Assembly: GCA_964507045.1 (NCBI GenBank)
Contig: CAZDOO010000008.1
Location: 33,325-97,324, forward strand
Source of the DNA: UBA8199 sp964507045
GTDB taxonomy: Bacteria > Verrucomicrobiota > Verrucomicrobiia > Limisphaerales > UBA8199
Reading direction: 5' to 3'
Length of the DNA: 64,000 nt
Shown: piece by piece, positions 38,812 to 46,066 of the stretch
How the letters are laid out: each line of letters opens with the position of its first letter
Position numbering within the stretch: position 1 is the stretch's first letter
Translations under genes and position numbers: made by a program
Notes under the pieces: model-generated
What the model saw: the letters and a program-made list of their open reading frames with translations, nothing else
Told to the model about the DNA's origin: nothing
Databases searched by the model: none

Positions 38812-39275
38812 GCGCATCTCACTTTCCTGTAATAAACCGGGGTGTGCCCGCACTCTGCTTCCGCTTGCGCCGCTAAGTTAGCGCCTATGGGGTGCGCCCG
38901 TTGTGCGCGGCGCAACCCGACACCCCCCCGCTTGGCCCGGGCTCCCTCCCCATCCTTGCACCAGCCCCCCACCGTCTCCTCACCGTCTACACACCGTCTA
39001 CACACCGTATACACACCGTAGTACCTCTAATAGGTTATTAGAGGTACTACGGTGTGTATACGGTGTGTAGACGGTGAGATAGGCCAGGGTGGAGCGGAAT
39101 ATGACCCGGATCGGGAGGTTGCCGGCCTTTGGGGCCATCCGAACCGGGAGCCGACCGCGGCCCTCAAGGGGTGTGGCGCGCAGTTCGGCCTGTAACAAGT
39201 GCCTATAATCCGGTCGGCCCGGCGAGGAGTTGACCCGGAATGTCGGCGCCCCACCCCTGGCAGGAAAGTGAGATG
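38812..39275 (-). repeat. Long intergenic element B (related to element C)
   Basis: From about 38812 to 39238 this sequence matches, as reverse complement, the element at 57231-57602. Across the 129 bp immediately flanking the hairpin on the conserved side I count about 23 substitutions and no indels, roughly 82% identity. Shared blocks include TTGTTACAGGCCGA, GGTTGCGCCGCGCAC and the TTTATTRCAG-to-GATGCGCC end. A perfect 15-bp inverted repeat, CATCTCACTTTCCTG (38815-38829) and CAGGAAAGTGAGATG (39261-39275), brackets the element, like terminal inverted repeats of a MITE. No transposase is encoded. Strand '-' marks the conserved reading direction; genes on both sides run on the plus strand. Confidence 0.8.
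38971..39076. repeat. Giant hairpin B with 11-bp repeats
   Basis: Perfect 41-bp arms at 38992-39032 and 39036-39076 are separated by the 3-base loop GGT. The left side is a tandem array of 11-bp units: ACCGTCTCCTC (38971-38981), ACCGTCTACAC twice (38982-38992, 38993-39003) and ACCGTATACAC (39004-39014), leading into the apex ACCGTAGTACCTCTAATA. The right arm has only two full units before diverging, so the left arm is one or two units longer. Apex and unit logic are the same as in hairpins A and C. Confidence 0.95.
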
Positions 39276-39344
39276 TGGCCGAGAACCGCGAATATGCGGT
39301 TTTGGACTTTGGCCGTGGGCGATTGGGCCCTAGACTGGCGGTTC

Positions 39345-41312
39345 ATGTTGACATTGTCGGGCATCAGCAAAGCGTATGGCGAACGGGTGTTGTTCGCCGA
39401 CGTCACGCTGCAGGTGAACCGCCAGGACCGGATCGGGCTCGTTGGGCCGAACGGGGCGGGGAAGACGACGCTTTTCTCCATCATCCTCGGGGAGGAGAAA
39501 GCCGACTCCGGCGACACCTCCTGCGAGCGCGGCGTTTCAGTCGGTTATCTGCCGCAGGAGAACACCCCGGTGGCCGACGAGACGGTCGTCGAGCTGGCCA
39601 CGGCCATCACGCCCGAATACACGAAGCTCCGGCGCATCCTCAAGGCGTGGGAGGCCGACCATCCCACCGAGGCCTTGCATTCCGAGGAGATCCATGACGA
39701 CGTGCATGACCGCTTCAACGAGTTGGGCGGCTATCGCCTGGAAGCCAAGGCCAAGCAAATCCTCGCCGGCCTGAGCTTCCGCGAGAAGGATTTTGACCGC
39801 CCCGCGCGCGAGATGAGCGGGGGGTGGGTGATGCGGGCGCATTTGGCGCGGCTGCTGACGCAGGAGCCGGACCTGCTGCTGCTGGACGAGCCGACGAATC
39901 ACTTGGACCTGGAAGCGCTGCTTTGGTTCCAGCAGTATCTGCAGAGCTACCCGGGGGCGATCCTGGTGATCTCGCACGACCGCGAGTTTCTGAACCAGAT
40001 CGTCGGCAGCATCGTCGAGATTCGCCAGAGCAAGCTCATCCGTTATCGGGGCGGCTATGACGAATATCTGCAACAGCGCGAGGCTTACGAGCAGCAACAG
40101 CTCGCCGCCTACAAGCACCAGGAGCGCGAGATTGCCCGCCTGATGGAGTTCGTTAATCGCTTCCGCGCCAAGAACACCAAAGCCACGCAGGCCCAGAGCA
40201 AGCTCAAGCAGATCGAGCGCATGGACAAGGTCGAAGCGCCGAAGGGCGACGAGCGCAAGCTGGATTTTCAGTTCCCGCAGCCGCAGCGCAGCGGGCACCG
40301 CGTTATCAAGCTGGAGGGCATCCACCACGCTTACGGCGAGAACGTGGTCTATCGCGGCATAGACTTCCAGGCGGAGCGCGGGCAGCGGGTGGTGCTGGTG
40401 GGGCCCAACGGCGCGGGCAAGTCCACGTTGCTGAAGATTCTGGCGGGCGTGGTCACCCCGCAGGCCGGCACGCGCACGCTGGGACACAACGCCAAAGCCG
40501 GCTATTACTCGCAATATCGGGTCGAGATGCTGCACCCGGAGCGCACCGTGCTGGAAGAGGCCTTCGACACGCCCCAGCGCCTCACGGAGCAATTCGTCCG
40601 CACCTTGCTCGGGTGCTTTCTGTTCAGCGGCGACGACGTGTTCAAGCGGGTCGAGGTGCTGAGCGGCGGCGAGAAGAGCCGGCTGGCGCTGGTCAAGCTG
40701 CTGCTGGACCCGCCCAACCTCCTGCTCATGGACGAGCCGACCACGCACCTGGACCTGTCGAGCGTGGACGCGCTGGCTTACGCGCTCGACCAGTTCAAGG
40801 GGACGCTCATTTTCATCAGCCACGACGTTTATTTCATTCGCGCGCTGGCCAACCACGTGGTCCATGTGAACGCCGGCCGGCTGACGCACTATCCGGGCGG
40901 TTACCAGTATTACCTCGACAAGACCAAGGCGGAATCGGCACGCGCCGGGCTCACGGCGACTGGCGGGAGGGCGAGCGTCCTCGCGAGCCCAAACAGTCAG
41001 GGCTCGCGGGGACGCTCGCCCTCCCCGATGTTGGACAAGAAGGAACAGAAGCGGCTGGAAGCCGAGCAGCGCCAGGCGCGCTCGCGCGAGCGCAAGGCCC
41101 AACGGGAACTGGTGGATCAGTTGGAGCAAGAGATTCACGAGCTGGAAGCGCGGCAGAAGGAACTCGTGGCCGAGTTGGAGCTGCCGGATACCTACGAGCA
41201 GCCCGGCCGCGCGATGGCTGTCAACCGTGAGTTGATGGACATTCAGCAACACCTGGCCGAACTGACCCCCGCATGGGAGCGGGAAGCCACCCGCTTGGCG
41301 GAACTGGAGTAA
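39345..41312 (+). CDS. ABC-F family ATPase with palindromic insertion
   Basis: 655 residues from ATG 39345; the frame is open to 39240, but that part is repeat-derived. MLTLSGISKAYG begins the first ABC domain. It has two nucleotide-binding domains: Walker A GPNGAGKTT and Walker B LLLLDEPTNHLD, then GPNGAGKST, LSGGEKSR and LLLMDEPTTHLD. No membrane segments are present, as expected for ABC-F proteins, which act on ribosomes. The linker between domains is charged and helical (KATQAQSKLKQIERMDKVEA). At about residues 540-561, between the second domain and the C-terminal coiled coil, an in-frame insertion encodes RASVLASPNS and GSRGRSPSP; it is a DNA palindrome (40965-41025). The subfamily (ribosome rescue versus resistance) is not determined. 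Confidence 0.9.
   Translation: MLTLSGISKAYGERVLFADVTLQVNRQDRIGLVGPNGAGKTTLFSIILGEEKADSGDTSCERGVSVGYLPQENTPVADETVVELATAITPEYTKLRRILKAWEADHPTEALHSEEIHDDVHDRFNELGGYRLEAKAKQILAGLSFREKDFDRPAREMSGGWVMRAHLARLLTQEPDLLLLDEPTNHLDLEALLWFQQYLQSYPGAILVISHDREFLNQIVGSIVEIRQSKLIRYRGGYDEYLQQREAYEQQQLAAYKHQEREIARLMEFVNRFRAKNTKATQAQSKLKQIERMDKVEAPKGDERKLDFQFPQPQRSGHRVIKLEGIHHAYGENVVYRGIDFQAERGQRVVLVGPNGAGKSTLLKILAGVVTPQAGTRTLGHNAKAGYYSQYRVEMLHPERTVLEEAFDTPQRLTEQFVRTLLGCFLFSGDDVFKRVEVLSGGEKSRLALVKLLLDPPNLLLMDEPTTHLDLSSVDALAYALDQFKGTLIFISHDVYFIRALANHVVHVNAGRLTHYPGGYQYYLDKTKAESARAGLTATGGRASVLASPNSQGSRGRSPSPMLDKKEQKRLEAEQRQARSRERKAQRELVDQLEQEIHELEARQKELVAELELPDTYEQPGRAMAVNRELMDIQQHLAELTPAWEREATRLAELE
40965..41025. 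repeat. REP-like palindrome inserted in frame in the ABC-F gene
   Basis: Arms of 26 bp at 40965-40990 and 41000-41025 are reverse complements with one mismatch, which would be a G:U pair in RNA; the loop is 9 bases (40991-40999). The arm begins GGGAGGGCGAGCGTCC. It lies inside the coding sequence, keeps the reading frame and adds about 20 residues of Ser/Arg/Gly-rich sequence at a linker. GC-rich palindromes of this kind are dispersed in many verrucomicrobial genomes; that is general recollection, not a search. Confidence 0.9.
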
Positions 41313-41396
41313 GAAACATCCAACACCCAACATCGAACCGTTGCCTTGGCGGGTCCCCTGGAGGTTGAGAGTTGGATGTTGGTTGTTGGATGTTTC
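41313..41396. repeat. Intergenic inverted repeat after the ABC-F gene
   Basis: Arms of 22 bp (41313-41334 and 41375-41396) match as reverse complements with one mismatch; a 40-base loop lies between. Each arm is itself a near-direct repeat (ATCCAACA then CCCAACATC). It starts immediately after the ABC-F stop. It could act as a terminator or be a miniature repeat of the type common in this phylum. Confidence 0.9.
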
Positions 41397-41445
41397 ACCC
41401 ACCATCCCGCTTGACCTTTCCCCACCCAAGGCCTAGAACAGCGGC

Positions 41446-42315
41446 ATGATTCGCATAGGGATTCACACCGACAATTATCGCCCCCTCAGCATTGGCTTTG
41501 AGGGCGCCTGCCAGAAGGTCGCCGCCACCGGTCTCAAGCACATCGAGTTCGCCGCCATGAATGGCCAGAACTTCATTGCCGCCTTGGGCTACGACCCGGG
41601 CGTTTCGCTCCAGTCCAATCCCCGCGCGCTGCTCCGCTTCCTGGACAAGCTCGGCCTGCGGGTTTCGCAGATTGACGGCGCCTACCCGATGATGGGGCCC
41701 AACGGCTCGGCCTTCGGGGTGCAATATGTGACCCAGAGCATTCGCTTCGCCGCCGAGCTCGGCTGCCCGATGGTGGATACCGTGGACGGCGCGTTCCTGA
41801 TCCCGGGCTTCTCGCGCAAGGAAGTCTATCGCATCACCTGCGACAACTACCGGCAATGCCTCGCTTGGGCGGAGGACTACAAGGTCATCATCAACATCGA
41901 GCCCCACGGCCCTTATACCAACGACATTGACTTCATGCAGAGGCTGTTCAAGCATTTCGACTCCGAGTATCTGCGCTGCAACTTCGACACCGGTAACAGC
42001 TTCATTGCGGGCCACAACCCTCTGGACTACCTCAAGGCCCTCCGCAAATACGTCAGCCACTGCCATATCAAGGACGTCAGCCCGGCGCTGGCGGCGGCGG
42101 TGCGCGGCGAGGAAACCGGCATCGGCAGCTCTGAAGTTCCCGTCGGCGGCGGCGTTAACGCCGACAACATCCGCGCCTGCATGGCCTACCTGCACCAGCA
42201 CCGCTGGGACGGCGTCGTCTCCCTCGAATGCCACGGCTCGGACGAGAACACGCGCCGGAGCGTGGAGTGGATGAGGGGGGTGGTGAAGAGCCTTCGCAAG
42301 AACGCGAAGCGCTGA
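41446..42315 (+). CDS. Sugar phosphate isomerase/epimerase (xylose isomerase-like TIM barrel)
   Basis: 289 residues of the AP-endonuclease-2/xylose-isomerase-like family. Metal-binding residues are placed as expected for this barrel: Glu in NIEPHGPYTND, Asp in CNFDTGNSF, His in SHCHIKDVSPA and Glu in VSLECHGSDENT. IGIHTDNYRPLSIGFEGAC starts the first strand. Such enzymes interconvert sugars, inosose or related compounds. The substrate is not evident. The C-terminus ends just before the next gene's Shine-Dalgarno site. Confidence 0.85.
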   Translation: MIRIGIHTDNYRPLSIGFEGACQKVAATGLKHIEFAAMNGQNFIAALGYDPGVSLQSNPRALLRFLDKLGLRVSQIDGAYPMMGPNGSAFGVQYVTQSIRFAAELGCPMVDTVDGAFLIPGFSRKEVYRITCDNYRQCLAWAEDYKVIINIEPHGPYTNDIDFMQRLFKHFDSEYLRCNFDTGNSFIAGHNPLDYLKALRKYVSHCHIKDVSPALAAAVRGEETGIGSSEVPVGGGVNADNIRACMAYLHQHRWDGVVSLECHGSDENTRRSVEWMRGVVKSLRKNAKR

Positions 42316-42332
42316 GGTGCGGAGGGTGCTGC

Positions 42333-42875
42333 ATGAGAAACCACCACCATCGCCACATCTCCCAGTTGGAGCGCGTCATCCGCTGTCGGCGCAATGCCGT
42401 GGTGGGAATCGCGTTCGGTCTGGCTGGCAGTAGCTTTGGCGTTTGCCTCGTGCTGTTCCCCAGCCTGATCTTCGCAGATCATGCGAATGAGGTAGTGCTT
42501 GGTATTCTGGTGTTTCTCTGCGGCTATGCTGCCACGCTGACCGGCTGCGGTTACTGGGCCAAGGCCAAGGGATGGAGCGAGGCAATTGTGTTGATTGGAC
42601 TGATGCCGCTGGCGGTCTTTTTTATCCCCTTTGTGCGGCTCCTCGTGCTGGCGGCACCGGGCCTGCTTTCTGCCAGCATGGTGATGATGCCCTTGGTGCT
42701 GGTCGTTGTTGTAATGGTCTTGCCCGATAAGTCCGGCGTGTCGAGGAGGAGGCCTTCATGGGAACGAGAGCAAACAGATTCCTTAGGGTCCGTAACCGCG
42801 GGCGGAGCCAGCGCTGGGAACCGCCTCCAGGCAGGCGCGACGGCCGGGGTGAGGGGGAAGGCGGCGGACGACTGA
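42333..42875 (+). CDS. Small integral membrane protein of unknown function
   Basis: 180 residues from ATG 42333, preceded by GGAGG with a 7-base spacer; a longer frame starting inside the upstream gene is rejected. Residues 1-20 are polar and basic, followed by three to four hydrophobic segments (about 24-45, 52-72, 85-103 and 108-130), for example LILFADHANEVVLGILVFLC-type helices. The last 45 residues (about 135-180) are hydrophilic, rich in Gly, Ala, Arg and Ser, and look like translated repeat DNA, not a conserved domain. No family is recognised. Its neighbours give no clear clue. Confidence 0.55.
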   Translation: MRNHHHRHISQLERVIRCRRNAVVGIAFGLAGSSFGVCLVLFPSLIFADHANEVVLGILVFLCGYAATLTGCGYWAKAKGWSEAIVLIGLMPLAVFFIPFVRLLVLAAPGLLSASMVMMPLVLVVVVMVLPDKSGVSRRRPSWEREQTDSLGSVTAGGASAGNRLQAGATAGVRGKAADD

Positions 42876-43013
42876 ATCGAACCGGTGTTGGTCCTCACTA
42901 TTGATACCCTGCCCCACCCATTCTGCCCCTCCGTTAAGCGCCTCCAGGTGAGATCGGGTCAACGTTCGTGGAACGGGCATGGCACCGCACTATGACGCCC
43001 TTCATTGTTAGGT

Positions 43014-43041
43014 TCGACAATTCGCGCCTGGCTGCTAGAGT
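43014..43041 (+). promoter_or_regulatory. Candidate promoter for the toxin-antitoxin pair
   Basis: TCGACA (43014-43019; 5/6) and TAGAGT (43036-43041) are spaced by 16 bp. The ATG of the antitoxin lies only 6 bp after the -10 box, so the predicted transcript would be leaderless or nearly so. Confidence 0.45.
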
Positions 43042-43047
43042 TGAGGC

Positions 43048-43278
43048 ATGAGCTTGAGCTACGCGGATATTGTGGATGAGGCGTTGCGCTTGCCGCAGAA
43101 GGAGCAACTGCGATTGGCCCGCACACTTCTGGAGCATACTGAGGCCGAGGGCGATGCGGGCGTCGAGGCGGCCTGGGAGGCGGAGATCGCCCGGCGCGTC
43201 GAGCGCGTCAAGCAGGGCACGGCCAAGGGCCGGCCCGCCGCGGACGTCTTCCGTGACATCGAAGCGCGCCTCAAGTGA
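43048..43278 (+). CDS. Antitoxin of a RelE/ParE-type module (addiction module component)
   Basis: 76 residues. The sequence SYADIVDEALRLPQKEQLRL and AWEAEIARRVERVKQGTAKG, then PAADVFRDIEARL, fits the short addiction-module-component family (Unstab_antitox, PF09720) whose members are unstable antitoxins. Its GTGA overlap with the next gene, where the toxin start overlaps this stop, is the usual translational coupling of such operons. Expected to bind the toxin and repress the shared promoter at 43014-43041. Confidence 0.8.
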   Translation: MSLSYADIVDEALRLPQKEQLRLARTLLEHTEAEGDAGVEAAWEAEIARRVERVKQGTAKGRPAADVFRDIEARLK

Positions 43279-43580
43279 AGCCGCTTGCGATTGAGGAGGC
43301 GGCGGAACGCGAACTGGCCGGGTCAGTGGATTTCTATGAGGACCACAGCCCCGGCTTAGGCTGGGAGTTTGAACGCGCCGCGCGGGAGGCGGTCCGCAGG
43401 ATCCAAGCTGATCCCGAACGCCATCCCCTGCAACAGGATGGCACGCGCCGCTGCGTGATGGCTCGCTTCCCGTTCACCATTCGCTACCTGGATTTGCCGA
43501 ACTGTATTTGGATCGTCGCCTTCGCCCACACGAGCCGCAAACCAGGCTATTGGAAAGCGCGGCTGCGGTCGAGGCTATGA
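43275..43580 (+). CDS. RelE/ParE family toxin
   Basis: 101 residues starting with GTG at 43275, overlapping the antitoxin stop by 4 bp. The N-terminal IEEAAERELAGSVDFYEDHS and GLGWEFERAAREAVRRIQAD, then HPLQQDGTRRCVMARFPFTI and WIVAFAHTSRKPGYWKAR, match the RelE/ParE toxin fold, in which YW near the end is frequent. It may be a ribosome-dependent RNase (RelE) or a gyrase poison (ParE); the sequence does not decide. It forms a type II toxin-antitoxin module with the upstream gene. No wider mobile element is evident around it. Confidence 0.82.
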   Translation: MKPLAIEEAAERELAGSVDFYEDHSPGLGWEFERAAREAVRRIQADPERHPLQQDGTRRCVMARFPFTIRYLDLPNCIWIVAFAHTSRKPGYWKARLRSRL

Positions 43581-43719
43581 GTTCCCAGACGATGGATATG
43601 CGCTGCGGTGGAGGGAGTCGTGAAGGCGTTGAAGCGCGGAGCTTGATCGGCAACAGGGTCCGGCGGACTTGGGATTGGCGCGAATGATTCTGGCACACAT
43701 GTCCAACTAGCCCCCGCAG

Positions 43720-44376
43720 ATGTTGCGCTACGCTCTCTTGTGTCTGCTGCTGGCGTCGTTTCTCGCTGCGCTCTCATTCTTCGTCAGACTTCTATGCGCT
43801 CCGTTTTCCCCGAAGATTCTGGACCAGATGAAGAGACAGCGCATGCTGCATGTCCTCTGGGGTTGTTGGGCGCTGCTTACCGCATGGTTGCTCTACTCAG
43901 ACCTCCATCCTTCAGCATGGCCTCCGGCTTGGTGGAAGCGTCACGCCCAGCGGCAGCAGGTCCTGGAGCGGGTTAACTCTGCGGGCGGATGGGCTGCCTT
44001 GAAACGGGACTGTGATGCCTTCGCGGATGCACACAGGGATGACCCCGATGAGTTCAGATGGTATCGCGGTTTCGACACCAATCCGCTTCCTCCGGCTATC
44101 GCTGCGTTGAAGCCGTGGAATGTCGAGTTCTACCCCAGCAATTTTCTGCGCGAGTTCAGGGGAGGCCACACACAATGGTGCGGCAGCAATGTGGTGGTCC
44201 GCCTGTCGCTCTTTGGAAGGAATTCAACCGGCAGACACGGCCAGCCTGCGCTTGGACTAGACGTAGTGTGCGAGCCTGGAGTTTCCAATTACAGCCCTGC
44301 GCGCCTGCGCTCCACCAGGCCGTTGAGGTATTGGCAGTATCGGAAGTTGGCCGACGGTGTTTATGAGTTTTATTGA
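43720..44376 (+). CDS. Hypothetical protein with two N-terminal membrane segments
   Basis: 218 residues. Two hydrophobic segments at about 4-27 (LRYALLCLLLASFLAALSFF) and 44-62 (HVLWGCWALLTAWLLYSDL) form a membrane hairpin, so the rest is likely on one side of the inner membrane. The soluble part contains WWKRHAQRQQVLERVNSAGG, FDTNPLPPAIAALKPWNVEF and WCGSNVVVRLSLFGRN, ending QYRKLADGVYEFY. I do not recognise a family. It sits 140 bp after the toxin gene and about 215 bp before cardiolipin synthase. The well-ordered hydrophobic pattern and normal codon use argue that it is a real gene. Confidence 0.6.
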   Translation: MLRYALLCLLLASFLAALSFFVRLLCAPFSPKILDQMKRQRMLHVLWGCWALLTAWLLYSDLHPSAWPPAWWKRHAQRQQVLERVNSAGGWAALKRDCDAFADAHRDDPDEFRWYRGFDTNPLPPAIAALKPWNVEFYPSNFLREFRGGHTQWCGSNVVVRLSLFGRNSTGRHGQPALGLDVVCEPGVSNYSPARLRSTRPLRYWQYRKLADGVYEFY

Positions 44377-44591
44377 GGTGTCCGGCAACAGCATCAAGCT
44401 GCGCTCGCCCCGGTGGCATACCAGTTCGCGGAGACAATCGGCACATCCTCCTCTCCCGGCCTTCCGGTCGCCCGGGCGCATTTCGGGCTGCTCCGTGGAA
44501 TCCGCGTCTTGCATTGGCGGCGGGGCGGGCCACAATCAGGCATGACAAGCGGCGGGCGTGTTTCAATGGTCGGAGGAGCGGAGCACTGTTG

Positions 44592-46064
44592 ATGGCTATA
44601 CTTGGCGCAACTGCCTGGGATCTGGCTCACCACGTCTGGGAAATCACCCTGATTGGCGTGGACGTCCTGCTGGCGGTGGTGGCGTCTGGACACGCGGTGC
44701 TCTACAAGCGGGATTCGCGCTCCGCGATTGCGTGGGTGGGGTTTATCTGGCTGGTGCCGCTGGCGGGCGCGGCGCTTTACTTCATTCTGGGGATTAACCG
44801 GATTCGCCGCCAGGCCATCGGCTTGCGGCGCGACCTGGAACATTACCGCGCGCACGCGGCCCAGCCCCATTGCGCGCCCGAGGAGTTGCATCGGCACCTG
44901 CCCGGCCACACGGGGCACCTCATCATGCTGGCGCGGGTGGTGGGCGGCGTGGTCGAGCGGCCCTTGCTGCCGGGCAACCGGATTGAGCCGCTTATCAACG
45001 GCGACGAGGCTTTTCCCGCCATGCTGGAGGCCATTCGGGAGGCGCGGCAGACTGTCTCCTTTTGCAGCTACATCTTCGACCGCGACGACATTGGGCTGGC
45101 CTTGGCGCGGGCACTGGGCGAGGCCAAGCGGCGGGGTGTGGAGGTGCGCGTGCTGATTGACGCGGCGGGCACGCGCTATTCCTGGCCGAGCATCCTCGGC
45201 GCCCTGCGCCAGGAAGGTGTCCGCTACGCGCGCTTTCTTCCGTCCTTCGCGTTGGGGCACCTGATGGCCATGAACTTGCGCACGCACCGGAAGATTCTAG
45301 TAGCGGATGGGCGCGTGGGTTTCACCGGCGGCATCAACATCCGGGTGGGGCATTGCCTGGAGCGGCGGCCACGGCACCCGGTGCAGGATATCCATTTTCG
45401 CGTGCGGGGGCCGGTGGTCACGCAGTTGCAGGAAGTCTTTGCCGACGACTGGCAGTTCACGACCGGTGAATCGCTGCGCGGCGACGCGTGGTTTCCCAAG
45501 CCGGAGATGGTCGGCCAGGTGCTGGCGCGCGGTGTGCCGGACGGCCCGGACGAGGACTTCGAGAAGCTCCGCTGGGCTTTGCTGGGGGCGCTGGCGATTG
45601 CCCGCTATTCCATCCGGATCGTAACGCCCTATTTTCTGCCCGATCCCGCGCTGGTCTCCGCGCTGAACCTGGCGGCGAAGCGGGGTGTGCAGGTGGACAT
45701 CGTACTGCCCGCGAAGAACAACCTGCCTCTGGTCGGCTGGGCGTCACGGGCCATGTGGTGGCAGGTGCTGGAACATGGCTGCCGCATCTGGCTCACGCCG
45801 CCGCCGTTCGATCACTCGAAGCTGATGCTTGTGGATGGCTGCTGGGTCCTGCTCGGCTCGGCCAACTGGGATCCGCGCAGCCTGCGGCTCAATTTTGAGC
45901 ATAACCTTGAATGTTATGACATGGATCTTGCCCGCCAGCTCGAAAGCATGGTCACCGGCAAGCTCAAGACCGCGCACCTCGTGACGCTGCGTGAGGTGGA
46001 CGCCCGACCGTTCCCCGTGCGCCTCGGCGACGGCATCGCGCGCCTGCTGACGCCGTATCTGTGA
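44592..46064 (+). CDS. cls: Cardiolipin synthase (phospholipase D type)
   Basis: 490 residues from ATG 44592; the frame is open upstream but without a sensible start. An N-terminal hydrophobic pair (about 8-30 and 40-62, including DSRSAIAWVGFIWLVPLAGA) is the PLD nuclease N-terminal domain that anchors bacterial Cls. Two HKD motifs follow: HRKILVADGRVGFTGG with His232, and HSKLMLVDGCWVLLGSAN with His408. This makes cardiolipin from two phosphatidylglycerols, or from phosphatidylglycerol plus another lipid, at the membrane. Both catalytic motifs are intact. A Shine-Dalgarno-like GGAGG lies about 14 bp upstream. Confidence 0.92.
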   Translation: MAILGATAWDLAHHVWEITLIGVDVLLAVVASGHAVLYKRDSRSAIAWVGFIWLVPLAGAALYFILGINRIRRQAIGLRRDLEHYRAHAAQPHCAPEELHRHLPGHTGHLIMLARVVGGVVERPLLPGNRIEPLINGDEAFPAMLEAIREARQTVSFCSYIFDRDDIGLALARALGEAKRRGVEVRVLIDAAGTRYSWPSILGALRQEGVRYARFLPSFALGHLMAMNLRTHRKILVADGRVGFTGGINIRVGHCLERRPRHPVQDIHFRVRGPVVTQLQEVFADDWQFTTGESLRGDAWFPKPEMVGQVLARGVPDGPDEDFEKLRWALLGALAIARYSIRIVTPYFLPDPALVSALNLAAKRGVQVDIVLPAKNNLPLVGWASRAMWWQVLEHGCRIWLTPPPFDHSKLMLVDGCWVLLGSANWDPRSLRLNFEHNLECYDMDLARQLESMVTGKLKTAHLVTLREVDARPFPVRLGDGIARLLTPYL

Positions 46065-46066
46065 TT

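Larger units (their letters stand above)
38760..39344. other. Intergenic region carrying repeat element B
   Basis: 585 bp without a supported gene. Almost all of it is an element similar to one at 57231-57602 (see separate entries). Small inverted repeats occur at about 38870-38885 (CGCTAA/TTAGCG) and 39283-39302 (AACCGC/GCGGTT). A short -10-like TAGACT (39331-39336) lies 8 bp before the ABC-F ATG, without a good -35. Confidence 0.6.

Noticed and set aside
38971..39076. The 11-bp tandem units resemble a short CRISPR-like or VNTR array.
   Set aside because: There are no unique spacers, the units are only 11 bp and the array is palindromic. No cas gene is nearby.
38998..39198. Possible small conserved protein in elements B and C: both contain an open frame ending in the peptide HRSTSNNLLEVLR.
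   Set aside because: The peptide is encoded by the DNA palindrome itself and appears on both strands. Across 129 aligned bases I counted about 7, 6 and 10 differences at codon positions 1, 2 and 3, so there is no strong coding bias. It is best explained as a DNA repeat read in frame.
42860..42900. TCGAACC on the plus strand looked like the T-arm of a minus-strand tRNA.
   Set aside because: No D-arm, anticodon stem or acceptor stem can be assembled around it.
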